Positions 44,002 to 52,676 of a DNA stretch of 64,000 nt are shown piece after piece. The notes beneath the pieces are model-generated. The model made no database searches. It was not told the DNA's origin and saw only the letters and a program-made list of their open reading frames with translations. The stretch covers positions 2,480,001-2,544,000 of the forward strand of contig OZ254962.1 of NCBI GenBank assembly GCA_965276005.1, in the 5' to 3' direction. The first letter of the stretch is position 1; each line of letters begins with the position of its first letter. The stretch comes from G965232465 sp965276005 (lineage in GTDB: Bacteria > Pseudomonadota > Alphaproteobacteria > JAQWUY01). The position numbers and the translations under genes were made by a program.

Positions 44002-45315
44002 TTACAAAATCATACGATTCTGTAAGTTTCTAAGTTCTACAATTTTTGAGGAAGCATCCGGTGTTACCGCATTATAGGTCAGTAATTGCCCTTTTTTAAT
44101 TGGGTGTAAAACAGTTGCACCCGCCAGCAAACCACAAGGAACCGCCTGTTTAGTCTGGGCATCTTGGGCGTCCATAATCCAAGCTCGATAACAGTATTCG
44201 CCCATCTGATCCAATTTTTCACCGGAGTGCAAATCCCGTTTGGCAACCGCACATACTTCGGCAACGGGTTTGTCCAGTGGCACCATGTCGGCTTTTCCGT
44301 GCAATACGGCTCGGGCACAGCTTAATGGTACTTCTAAGGAGGTCAGGTGGTATGGGCGAATGAAAGTGAAGTATGGACCCTTGCCCATTTGCAGGTCTTC
44401 CATGCGTTCATGTATCCGTGGATGTGCCATTTCTGCAACGACAAAAACCCCTGGGGCAAGACTTTTACCAATGGAATAATCCACTCGTCCAACCCCGGAT
44501 AAGACACCGCCATCCTGCTGTGGGATTAACACAGATGAAAGTGTGTCCTCTGTGGCGGATACCCCGTGCATACCCGGTTTGTCAGGAATTAAACCGGTGG
44601 CGTTGGCAATCGCTGCCATCTCGACCATGGTTTTTGAACCGTCGACAAACTCAACCAGCATACGAGGGTTCATATTTCTGCGAATCGCTTCTTCTTCATA
44701 GGCGTCCGGCGTGGCATCAAAGTTCAGCGGGTTATTTTTCCCCTTGCCAGCAGATACAATCTTATGACCCATAGCAGACACAAATTCAATCAGCTCCATA
44801 CATGACGAAGGCTCATCCCCCGCCCCAAGTGTATAAACAACGCCAAGCTTGTCCGCCTGTGTTTTCAAATAAGATCCGATGGTAACATCTGCTTCCACAT
44901 TCATCATGACAAGGTGTTTTCCCCGTTCCATCGCCATGATACCCAGTTCTGCCCCAATGCCGGGCAAACCCGTCGCTTCAATGACCACATCAATAAGCCC
45001 GCTTTCAAGCATTTTGTGGGCATCTTCAACGATAGCAACTTTTTTAGCCTCAATCACCGTATTAAGGGCGTCTGTGGTTGCAACTGTTTGTGAATGCCCT
45101 TGTTCTCGATAGGCGATTTCTACGGCATTAGTGGCAACATCGGGGCGAATATCTGCAATTGCCGCCACTTGAATGCCATCCATCAGGGCTGTGCAGGTGA
45201 CAATGTCGGTTCCCATTTCACCGCAACCAATCAACCCAATACGAATAGGTGCGTGGGTCGATGCGTGTTTTGCTAGATCCCATGCCAGACCGGTAAGTGC
45301 AACATTTGATGCCAT
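44002..45315 (-). CDS. NAD(P)-dependent oxidoreductase with C-terminal SAF domain (COG4091-like)
   Basis: 437 residues. The N-terminal Rossmann fold has IRIGLIGCGEMGTDIV. A central domain like homoserine dehydrogenase-type proteins follows (DVVIEATGLPGIGAELG, TLGAGDEPSSCMELIEF, GKGKNNPLNFDATPDAYEEE). The SAF-like end holds CAVAKRDLHSGEKLDQMGEY and LLAGATVLHPIKKGQLLT. Such proteins are often annotated as predicted homoserine dehydrogenases but sit in sugar or polyol catabolic loci. First gene of the dehydrogenase operon, so it may make the substrate of the E1/E2 complex. Reaction unknown. Confidence 0.75.
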   Translation of the reverse strand: MASNVALTGLAWDLAKHASTHAPIRIGLIGCGEMGTDIVTCTALMDGIQVAAIADIRPDVATNAVEIAYREQGHSQTVATTDALNTVIEAKKVAIVEDAHKMLESGLIDVVIEATGLPGIGAELGIMAMERGKHLVMMNVEADVTIGSYLKTQADKLGVVYTLGAGDEPSSCMELIEFVSAMGHKIVSAGKGKNNPLNFDATPDAYEEEAIRRNMNPRMLVEFVDGSKTMVEMAAIANATGLIPDKPGMHGVSATEDTLSSVLIPQQDGGVLSGVGRVDYSIGKSLAPGVFVVAEMAHPRIHERMEDLQMGKGPYFTFIRPYHLTSLEVPLSCARAVLHGKADMVPLDKPVAEVCAVAKRDLHSGEKLDQMGEYCYRAWIMDAQDAQTKQAVPCGLLAGATVLHPIKKGQLLTYNAVTPDASSKIVELRNLQNRMIL

Positions 45316-45361
45316 GTAAATTCTCCATTAGATTATCGTAAAATTAACTTGTACTTTTGTC

Positions 45362-45390
45362 ATAATATCAATACAAATGTATAAATGCAA
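45362..45390 (-). promoter_or_regulatory. Promoter of the oxidoreductase/E1/E2/SorC operon
   Basis: TTGCAT (45385-45390) and TATTAT (45362-45367) on the minus strand are 17 bp apart. The spacer contains the small dyad ATACAAATGTAT (45371-45382), a possible binding site for the SorC-type regulator. The -35 match is modest. Confidence 0.4.
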
Positions 45391-45433
45391 CAATTTTTTC
45401 TAAAAAACAAGGAATTATTAACGAAAAATTTAC

Positions 45434-45462
45434 TTGACAAGGGAATAAATATAAATTATTGT
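45434..45462 (+). promoter_or_regulatory. Promoter of the Tat-binding-protein ABC operon
   Basis: TTGACA (45434-45439, full consensus) and TATTGT (45457-45462) with a 17-bp spacer, giving a leader of about 85 nt before the ATG at 45554. It is divergent from the dehydrogenase operon promoter in the 238-bp shared control region. Confidence 0.6.
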
Positions 45463-45553
45463 TACATGAGATGACCTTTTGTTCAAGTTAAATATACATG
45501 CAGAAATGTCGTCTTTATGAAAATTTGTTTGACAATTTAAGGGAGAAAACTTC

Positions 45554-47131
45554 ATGTTTCGAACATCACAACCAAAGAAAAAACGGGAACCGGTGAATCG
45601 CCGTTCCTTTTTGAAAGGTACAGCAAGGGTCGGTGCGGCAACCGCCATTGTGTCCTTGTCAACACCATTTGTATCCACAGCCTTTGCATCAGGGCGTGAC
45701 CCGCAGGCTATTCTTGACGACATCAGTGTCAAAAAATATGTCCGTAAGGACTATCAAGCACTCTATAATATGAGTGGCGATCCCCTCTGGGATCCGGACA
45801 AGGACTGGATTCGCACCGTCGATTGGAAAGCCGTTCGCAACGCCCAAGCGGGTAAAACCGTACGGTTTGCCATCGGTGCCGCCGATCGTGAATCAGCAGC
45901 AGAAGGCTTAAAACCATTTGAACAATTGTCTGGTATCAAGGTGGAGCTGGTTCCTATTCCTGATGACAGCTTGTATGATAAAGCGGTTGCTGAATTTATT
46001 TCTGGCAACGCAAGTTTTGATGCATTACAGTTCTTCTCGCCATGGCTTGGTGACTTTGCAGCTCCGGGATTCTTGTACCCACTGGACGATCTGGCGGCTG
46101 AGTGGGGTCTGCCACTGGACGATTTCTATGACACATATCGCTTGAACTATGGGTACTTTAATGGCAAGATGTATGGCATTCCATTTGATTGTGACATTCA
46201 GATGGTTCATTTGCGCAAAAGCTATGTTGAGGAAGTCCTTGGTGGACCTGTTGACAAAGCGAATTCTGTACCGACTTACGACGAACTTATCAGATTGTCT
46301 GCGGAACTTAACAAGGTTGCCCCCGGTGTATCTGGTGTTGGCTTGATGGCAGCCCCCGGTTTCTGGGCAACATACACTTGGGAACACATCGCTGCACAAG
46401 CAGGCATGATGCTGTTCAACGAAGATTGGGAGCCTATTTTTAACGGCGAACAAGGCATGAAAGGTCTGGAAATTATGCTTGACCTTGCCAAAAATGCCAA
46501 TGAAGGACACGCTGGTGCCGGTTGGCCAGAAAACCGTGCCGCATGGTTGGGGGGTCAAGTGGCGACCAATATCAGCTGGCAAGATTCTGGTACACAGGCT
46601 ATGCGTCCGGATCAGTCGCAAATTGTTGATGACTTCGTTACGATTTATGAGCCTCGTATCGCAGGCGGGCGGTTTGCACCGCCAAATATTGCCGGTTCAA
46701 CTTCTGTGGTTGCAGCGTCCGCTCAGAACCCAGAGGGGGCATTCTTGATGCTGGCGTTCTTGACAACATCGTCCATCATGGCGATGAACGAAGCCAACGC
46801 TAATGGGGTGGCACCGGGGTATCGGTCGGTGTTGGAAAACAAGAATTTGCAGGCGGTTTCTCAGCCAGCAGAAGTTTGGGGTAAATCCCTGGACCACGCA
46901 TGGTGTTCGCCTCGTCTGCCGGGTGCTAATCCAATGGAGTTGGCGATTGGTAATGAAATTAACCGTGCTATCGTCGGTAAAATTTCTGCCAAAGAGGCAC
47001 TGGACAACGCCGCAGCGGCAGTCAAAAAGATTATGGCAAGCAATGGGTTCTATAAAGGAAACGATCCTGTTGAGTATGCGGCAACAGCACCGGGACTGTA
47101 TGTGGGCGGTGGTAAAAAACTACCATTCTAA
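45554..47131 (+). CDS. Tat-exported solute-binding protein of a sugar ABC importer
   Basis: 525 residues. Twin-arginine signal NRRSFLKGTARVGAATAIVS with cleavage near AFASG (about residue 41). The mature protein is a family 1 binding protein (VRFAIGAADRESAAEGLKPF, FDALQFFSPWLGDFAAPGFL, GKMYGIPFDCDIQM, NIAGSTSVVAAS). The Tat route implies folding before export. GGGAG precedes the ATG. It heads a plus-strand operon with two permeases, an ATPase and a sugar kinase, divergent from the SorC-linked dehydrogenase operon, so all probably serve one carbohydrate. Confidence 0.9.
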   Translation: MFRTSQPKKKREPVNRRSFLKGTARVGAATAIVSLSTPFVSTAFASGRDPQAILDDISVKKYVRKDYQALYNMSGDPLWDPDKDWIRTVDWKAVRNAQAGKTVRFAIGAADRESAAEGLKPFEQLSGIKVELVPIPDDSLYDKAVAEFISGNASFDALQFFSPWLGDFAAPGFLYPLDDLAAEWGLPLDDFYDTYRLNYGYFNGKMYGIPFDCDIQMVHLRKSYVEEVLGGPVDKANSVPTYDELIRLSAELNKVAPGVSGVGLMAAPGFWATYTWEHIAAQAGMMLFNEDWEPIFNGEQGMKGLEIMLDLAKNANEGHAGAGWPENRAAWLGGQVATNISWQDSGTQAMRPDQSQIVDDFVTIYEPRIAGGRFAPPNIAGSTSVVAASAQNPEGAFLMLAFLTTSSIMAMNEANANGVAPGYRSVLENKNLQAVSQPAEVWGKSLDHAWCSPRLPGANPMELAIGNEINRAIVGKISAKEALDNAAAAVKKIMASNGFYKGNDPVEYAATAPGLYVGGGKKLPF

Positions 47132-47151
47132 TCTTACAGAACCAAAAAAAT

Positions 47152-47177
47152 CCTCGATCACATTTTTGTGGTCGAGG
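47152..47177 (+). other. Stem-loop between binding-protein and permease genes
   Basis: CCTCGATCAC and GTGGTCGAGG pair over 10 bp (one G-T) around a 6-nt loop, 20 bp after the binding-protein stop. No T-run follows. It is the third binding-protein gene in this window with a hairpin in this position. Confidence 0.7.
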
Positions 47178-47211
47178 GTATATTAAGTATATACATATTT
47201 GGACATAACAT

Positions 47212-48126
47212 ATGACACACGCATCCGAAACAGATACAAGGGAAATAAAGTTTAAACGACGAAGCAAAACAGCCAAGGCGTGGTTTCCCTATTTGCTTGT
47301 TGCACCAGCGGTCCTTTATTTGATGATGATTACGCTTTATCCCGGTGTCTATGCAATCGTACAAAGTTTCCATGCGGTAAAATTTGGTCCATGGAACTAT
47401 GTTGGTTTGCAAAACTATGCGGAACTGTTCAATGATTATCAATTCTGGGGGGCGTTGGGTAACACATTTATAATCGGGGCGATTTCCCTTACATTACAAT
47501 GCAGTATCGCACTGGTGCTTGCCTATTTTGCCTATCGGGATCCGTGGGTGAAGGGGTGGCGTATTATGTTTCTTGTCCCCATGTTGTTCATGCCATCCGC
47601 TGTGGCGTTTATTTTCAAACTGGCATTCCATGATGCCCGTGTGTTTTCGGATATTTTAATATCGCTGAGGCTGATAGACAGCAATCTGGCGATACAATCT
47701 TCGGTGTGGATGAGCAGGATACTGTTAGTTGTTGCTGATGTGTGGCAATGGACACCATTTTTATTTATTATTTTCGTTGCCGGCTTACAAGGTCAAGACC
47801 AAGAAGTCGAAGAGGCCGCAAGGCTGGACGGTGCCACTTGGCGGGAAATTTTTTGCAATATTTCCCTGCCGATAATGAAGCCCATCATTGCGGTTGCTCT
47901 TGTCCTGAGAGGTATTGATATTACCACCATGTTTACAAATGTGTTTGTCGTGACAAAAGGGGGACCCGCTTTTGGTACAGAAACAATCAGTTATTTTATT
48001 TATCGTACAGGTTTTAAATCTTTTAATTTTGGGTATGCATCCGCAGCCTCTGTCATCATGTTGATTTTAACAATTGTGATTGCACAGGTCGTGGTTAAAC
48101 GCACATTTGTTTCTGTGAGGATGTAA
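47212..48126 (+). CDS. Sugar ABC transporter permease (UgpA/MalF type)
   Basis: 304 residues, six membrane segments; N-terminal FPYLLVAPAVLYLMMITLYP and the family loop VGLQNYAELFNDYQFWGALGNT. EAA loop: EVEEAARLDGATWREIFCNI. The ATG at 47212 has only a weak ribosome site. The stop lies 2 bp before the next permease gene. It forms the channel with that protein. Confidence 0.9.
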   Translation: MTHASETDTREIKFKRRSKTAKAWFPYLLVAPAVLYLMMITLYPGVYAIVQSFHAVKFGPWNYVGLQNYAELFNDYQFWGALGNTFIIGAISLTLQCSIALVLAYFAYRDPWVKGWRIMFLVPMLFMPSAVAFIFKLAFHDARVFSDILISLRLIDSNLAIQSSVWMSRILLVVADVWQWTPFLFIIFVAGLQGQDQEVEEAARLDGATWREIFCNISLPIMKPIIAVALVLRGIDITTMFTNVFVVTKGGPAFGTETISYFIYRTGFKSFNFGYASAASVIMLILTIVIAQVVVKRTFVSVRM

Positions 48127-48128
48127 TC

Positions 48129-48971
48129 ATGACATCCGTTCGTAAATCCAAAGGTGAAAGCCTGCTTATCCGTTACCTTATATTAGGATCATGGGCATTG
48201 TTCTGCCTATTGCCCGTATTGTGGTTCCTTACAATCGGCTTACGCCCACGGGTGGAAATTATCACGCCCACACCCATTTACTGGCCCACTTTTTCCCTCG
48301 AAGCGTGGGAGATGATTTGGCGGGATTGGCCGATGGCAAAGTATTTGTTGAACTCTGTCGCTGCTATCTTTGGGTCGGTGGTGATTGATTTAATCTTGGC
48401 AATTCCGGCGGCGTATTCGTTGGCACACTATGATTATAAAGGTCGAGATAACATTGGCTTTTATATTCTGTCAACACGGATGATGGCACCGGCGATTGTA
48501 GCGATTCCCATATTCTTTTTATTCCGCAATCTAGGTCTGTTAGATTCCGTATGGGCACTGATGCTGATTTATGCGGCAATTAATTTGTCCATTGTTACAT
48601 GGATTATCCGATCTTATATGATTGACATTCCCAAAGAGCTGGAAGATGCCGCCCGTACTGACGGGGCGGGGGATTTACGCATCCTTTGGGAAATTATCGT
48701 GCCTGCGATCCTACCCGGTATTATCACTGCGGGGGTGATTGCCATGATTTTTGCGATTAACGAGTTCCTGTTTACTCTGCTTATTGCATCCACATCAAAT
48801 GCGTACACGATGTCTGTTGCCCTTGCCAACTTTACAGGCGGGTCGGACGGGGTCATTTACAATGCGATTGCTCTGGTATCTTTCATTGCTTTCTTGCCCG
48901 TGTTCGTCGTGGTACTTCTGGTGCAAAAACACCTGTCCCGTGGTTTGACCATGGGGGCAGTCAAAGGATAA
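48129..48971 (+). CDS. Sugar ABC transporter permease (UgpE/MalG type)
   Basis: 280 residues, six membrane segments. EAA loop: ELEDAARTDGAGDLRILWEI. SLAHYDYKGRDNIGFYILSTRM and the C-terminal LSRGLTMGAVKG end are typical of MalG-type permeases, whose C-terminus reaches into the ATPase interface. It is followed 18 bp later by the ATPase gene. Confidence 0.9.
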   Translation: MTSVRKSKGESLLIRYLILGSWALFCLLPVLWFLTIGLRPRVEIITPTPIYWPTFSLEAWEMIWRDWPMAKYLLNSVAAIFGSVVIDLILAIPAAYSLAHYDYKGRDNIGFYILSTRMMAPAIVAIPIFFLFRNLGLLDSVWALMLIYAAINLSIVTWIIRSYMIDIPKELEDAARTDGAGDLRILWEIIVPAILPGIITAGVIAMIFAINEFLFTLLIASTSNAYTMSVALANFTGGSDGVIYNAIALVSFIAFLPVFVVVLLVQKHLSRGLTMGAVKG

Positions 48972-48989
48972 AAACGAAAGGATAGAAAA

Positions 48990-50045
48990 ATGGCTCGCAT
49001 ACAGCTTAACAACATTCAGAAACGATGGGGCGAATTTTATGGCGTTCGCAATGTCAATATCGATATTGCAGACGAGGAATTTTTGGTCCTGCTTGGTCCA
49101 TCTGGGTGTGGCAAGACCACAACTATGCGTATGATTGCCGGATTGGAACACCCTTCGGAAGGCGAAGTTATCATGGACGGCGAAGTCATGAATGATGTGG
49201 ATGCCCGAGATCGGGATGTTGCTATGGTATTTCAAGGTTATGCCCTGTATCCGAATATGAGTATTTATGAGAACATCCGCTTTCCCTTGCGGATGCGAGG
49301 TGTACCCAAAGAACAACAGGATGCCCGTATCCGCAAGGCTGCTGATATGGTGGAAATGGGCGAATATTTGGACAGAAAACCGGCGGCTCTTTCCGGTGGG
49401 CAACGGCAACGGGCGGCTCTTGCACGGGCTATTGTTCGTTCCCCGCAAGTGTTTTTGATGGACGAGCCCTTATCGAACCTTGATGCCAAGTTGCGTCAGG
49501 CAATGCGTATTCAAATTAAACAATTGCAACGGCAATTAAAAATCACATCTGTGTATGTAACGCACGACCAGATCGAAGCCATGACTTTGGCGGATCGTAT
49601 TGTGGTGATGGATCGGGGGTCTATTCAGCAAATTGGCACCCCAGACGAGATTTATTCATATCCCGCCAATACCTTTGTTGCCAGCTTCATTGGCTCACCG
49701 CCCATGAATATTATGGATGGGGAAATCAAAGACGGCATATTCACCGCCAATGGGGTTACAGTGGCAGGGGTAAACATCAACTGCGAAGGGCGTTGTAAAC
49801 TTGGTATTCGCCCAGAAGACTGTTCCGTGTCAAGTGCCACATCAAAATCCCATCTTACAGGGGAAGTTTATGGGGTTGAGCCGACAGGTGACATGACCTA
49901 TTTGACCGTTAAGCTTGGGGATTTGAATTTTGAAGTCAAAGCAGATCGTACCTATCGTGCAGAGCTCGGGTCTGCGGTGCATGTGGCGTTTGACACGGGT
50001 CATCTGTATTTCTTTGATGCCGATACGGGCGAGCGGTTGAGGTAA
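48990..50045 (+). CDS. Sugar ABC transporter ATPase (UgpC/MalK type)
   Basis: 351 residues: Walker A GPSGCGKTTTMRM, Q-loop MVFQGYALYPNMSI, signature LSGGQRQRAALARAIV, Walker B VFLMDEPLSNLD, switch His VYVTHDQIEA, and a C-terminal TOBE domain from about 240 (LGIRPEDCSV, VYGVEPTGDMTYLTVKLG). AAAGGA precedes the ATG. It energises the importer made by the preceding three genes and ends 4 bp before the kinase gene. Confidence 0.93.
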   Translation: MARIQLNNIQKRWGEFYGVRNVNIDIADEEFLVLLGPSGCGKTTTMRMIAGLEHPSEGEVIMDGEVMNDVDARDRDVAMVFQGYALYPNMSIYENIRFPLRMRGVPKEQQDARIRKAADMVEMGEYLDRKPAALSGGQRQRAALARAIVRSPQVFLMDEPLSNLDAKLRQAMRIQIKQLQRQLKITSVYVTHDQIEAMTLADRIVVMDRGSIQQIGTPDEIYSYPANTFVASFIGSPPMNIMDGEIKDGIFTANGVTVAGVNINCEGRCKLGIRPEDCSVSSATSKSHLTGEVYGVEPTGDMTYLTVKLGDLNFEVKADRTYRAELGSAVHVAFDTGHLYFFDADTGERLR

Positions 50046-50049
50046 CACC

Positions 50050-51000
50050 ATGACTTTTGATTACACTTCCATTGGATTTTACACATTCGACTGTCTTGGG
50101 CGTCCCGTCAATGATATTCCTCCCGGTGGAAATACATACTTTATTGACGAGTTGACCCTTGCTGTGTCGGGGGCGGCTGGATCTGCATCCATCGTTGCCG
50201 CCAAACATGGTCTATCTGTACAGGCGGTAGGGGGTGTCGGTGCAGATGATATGGGCGACTGGGTTTTGCAAAAACTGAAAAGTTTTGACATTGATATTCA
50301 GAATATGGAAATGTGCCCCGACTTTACCACATCCTCGTCTATCGTAACAACCCGTCCTGACGGTGCCCGTCCTGCCTTGCACAAAAAAGGGGCGACCGGT
50401 GGTTTTTACATCACAGACGATCAGGTGGATCGTGTCATTGACACCAAGATGTTACATGTGGGGGGTGTCGGTTTGATGGACGCTATGGACAAAGGGCGTA
50501 CGGCTGAAATTATGAAAACAGCCAAAGACAACGGCTGCATCACCACCCTTGATGTGTTTGCGTCCACAAGAGACGACCTTGCACTTATTGAACCGCTGTT
50601 GCCCCATACAGATTATTTTATGCCCTCAGAAGAAGAGGCTATGGCTCTGTCAGGTTTGACCGATTTTAACCAGATTGCCGGTTACCTTCTGGGCAAGGGT
50701 GCAGGGTGTGTCATATTGACATTCGGCGAACAAGGGGCAATGTACCGCCACCGCTCTGGTGTACAATTTGAAATTCCCGCCTTTGACATTGATGTGGTGT
50801 GCACCTGTGGTTGTGGCGATTGTTTTAATGCGGGTTTTGCCACAGGTTTGTATCTGGGCATGAATCCAGAAGACTGTGTACGACTTGCACAGGCATCATC
50901 GGCACAAAACGCTATGGGACTAGGGTCGCAGGCGGTTGTCAAAGACCTTGAAACCACATTGGAATTTATGAACACAACCAAAACGAAATCCATATCGTAA
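50050..51000 (+). CDS. PfkB/ribokinase-family sugar kinase
   Basis: 316 residues. The N-terminal substrate region is SGAAGSASIVAAKHGLSVQAVGGVGADDMG. The ATP-binding part includes ILTFGEQGAMYRH and the active-site segment CGCGDCFNAGFATGL, in which the catalytic Asp is kept but the usual GAGD anion hole reads GCGD and is flanked by extra cysteines. It would phosphorylate the sugar imported by the operon. Its presence beside a SorC-type regulator, which often senses sugar phosphates, is consistent. The substrate is unknown. Confidence 0.88.
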   Translation: MTFDYTSIGFYTFDCLGRPVNDIPPGGNTYFIDELTLAVSGAAGSASIVAAKHGLSVQAVGGVGADDMGDWVLQKLKSFDIDIQNMEMCPDFTTSSSIVTTRPDGARPALHKKGATGGFYITDDQVDRVIDTKMLHVGGVGLMDAMDKGRTAEIMKTAKDNGCITTLDVFASTRDDLALIEPLLPHTDYFMPSEEEAMALSGLTDFNQIAGYLLGKGAGCVILTFGEQGAMYRHRSGVQFEIPAFDIDVVCTCGCGDCFNAGFATGLYLGMNPEDCVRLAQASSAQNAMGLGSQAVVKDLETTLEFMNTTKTKSIS

Positions 51001-51183
51001 ATGGCAAGGTGTATGTTAAAAAAGGCAATTATATCAATGGGATTTAAAAAATTTTGTAATCAATATAAGTATCGCATGCGTAAATTTAAGGGTGTACCAA
51101 AGGCAAATTTTGTGTTATACTCGACTTAAGTGTCATTATTGGGTACACCTTACATTACAGCGAACGGAAAAAGGAGTTTAAAA

Positions 51184-51939
51184 ATGGCTCATCATTCTAC
51201 AATCGGTTCTCAAATTTACCATATGGCAGGTCTTGTGATTAAAGATATGTGCCGTGGTCTGAGATACATTTTGCTGTATCTGCGTTCTATTGGAATACGG
51301 GTTATTTCAGTATTTCCAGCGTTTTTGAAGAAGCCTTCTAAGTCCGTTATTCGCCATGTGGATACGCTGGCGGAGCATGTGGAACGCCGTGTGGGAAATG
51401 CCATTCATCAATATCTGGATCCAGCAATTACACGAGATTCAGAAATGGCTACATTTGCCAAGATTGTCATTCAGGAAGATGCCCCTCGCCTGTTTGCCAA
51501 AACGACTTATGACAATCTGAAACTTACGCTGGCATATGTGCAACAACGGGCGGGATTAAAGGAAGAGTTTTTTATCAGTGAAATGTTATCAGCGTGTGCT
51601 TATAGCAAAGCAGAAATCGACGCATCGGCAAATGAAGACGCATACAAAAATGCCTCGTCGGTTCTGATTCAACTGATGAAGCAAGGCGTTATCCGCACCC
51701 ACAGAAGCCTTAATGCGTACCGATCCAGCGACCCAGAGATACAAAAAATTGCTGAAATAACCTATTTTGCCCATATGCTTTGGTTGCTCTTAGCACGGGA
51801 TTATGAACTCAAACGGGAGTATCACTTACTGCATGCGTGTTGCGACTTGTCGTCTGTTATCCATGCTCAAATCAGAGCAGCGGGACATGACAATAAAGCC
51901 CTTGCCCAATTGCTTCGTACACATGCGGAGATAGTCTGA
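51184..51939 (+). CDS. Conserved-looking protein of unknown function, first of a coupled pair
   Basis: 251 residues from the ATG at 51184, which has AAGGAG 8 bases before it; a longer frame from 51130 lacks such a site. Mostly helical, with a basic, hydrophobic N-terminal stretch (MCRGLRYILLYLRSIGIRVISVFPAFLKK) that could bind membrane, then an acidic/helical body (DPAITRDSEMATFAKIVIQE, YELKREYHLLHACCDL). No recognised domain. The stop overlaps the next start as TGATG. It is separated from the sugar kinase gene by 183 bp, so it is likely an independent unit; a TTATACT (-10-like) precedes it near 51115. Confidence 0.6.
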   Translation: MAHHSTIGSQIYHMAGLVIKDMCRGLRYILLYLRSIGIRVISVFPAFLKKPSKSVIRHVDTLAEHVERRVGNAIHQYLDPAITRDSEMATFAKIVIQEDAPRLFAKTTYDNLKLTLAYVQQRAGLKEEFFISEMLSACAYSKAEIDASANEDAYKNASSVLIQLMKQGVIRTHRSLNAYRSSDPEIQKIAEITYFAHMLWLLLARDYELKREYHLLHACCDLSSVIHAQIRAAGHDNKALAQLLRTHAEIV

Positions 51940-52568
51940 TGCCCCCAAAACAACAGAAAGATCCATTTGCCCTTAAAGTACCCAGGGATCAAGCATATCG
52001 AAAATCGCTTCAACGCCTGCGCTGGTTCCGCTCCACATTCGAAGAGCAAATAGAAGCAATCGAAGTCAGAACACAAATTACATTCAAACTAGACCCTGAA
52101 ATTCTAACAGAATGCTTTATCGAATGGATACGCACAGTCGAACAGATGAAGCCCGCACAGTCTAAGCAACGCATTGCATATGTGGGGTTTGCGTCCGGGC
52201 AAATGCTGAAACAATTGATTGTCAAAAAACCTCTGTCTGTCGTTTCAATGCCACAGGCAACCGATGTGTCGTTTCCCGAATACTTTTGGCCAGAAGGTTT
52301 TGTCTATGTTGCCTATTGTCTAAATGTGCGACAAGCGGTTTTGCACAATGATTTCGGCGTGCAGATTACACAAAGCCCCGCATTGGATAAAGTGGAAACT
52401 TGGTGGTCATTCAAAGAAAATGTCCACGAAAATTGGAATTATGCCATATCGTTTCTTGATTTGTTTGCGGGGGAACAGCCGAATTGGTCTGAATCTGGGC
52501 TGTTCAATGGTACGGAACGGGTGCAACAGCTGAAACAGCTTTTAAAAGACCAATTGCCCATAGAATAA
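51939..52568 (+). CDS. Protein of unknown function, second of a coupled pair
   Basis: 209 residues, soluble-looking with no signal peptide. The N-terminal part is basic and helical (VPRDQAYRKSLQRLRWF). The middle has YVGFASGQMLKQLIVKKPLSVV and a Trp/Phe-rich segment (FPEYFWPEGFVYVAYCLNV). Its ATG shares bases with the stop of the preceding gene (TGATG), so translation is coupled and the products may act together. I recognise no family. It converges on the amidotransferase gene; the 108-bp gap between them shows no clear terminator. Confidence 0.6.
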   Translation: MPPKQQKDPFALKVPRDQAYRKSLQRLRWFRSTFEEQIEAIEVRTQITFKLDPEILTECFIEWIRTVEQMKPAQSKQRIAYVGFASGQMLKQLIVKKPLSVVSMPQATDVSFPEYFWPEGFVYVAYCLNVRQAVLHNDFGVQITQSPALDKVETWWSFKENVHENWNYAISFLDLFAGEQPNWSESGLFNGTERVQQLKQLLKDQLPIE

Positions 52569-52676
52569 CGCAAAAACAAAGAAATGTAATTGAACTGGTA
52601 ATCTTCGATTGTGACGATGTCTTTGTTGCCAGTGAAGTCATTGCCATTTTTATACCAGCCCCAATATCTTTTGTGG

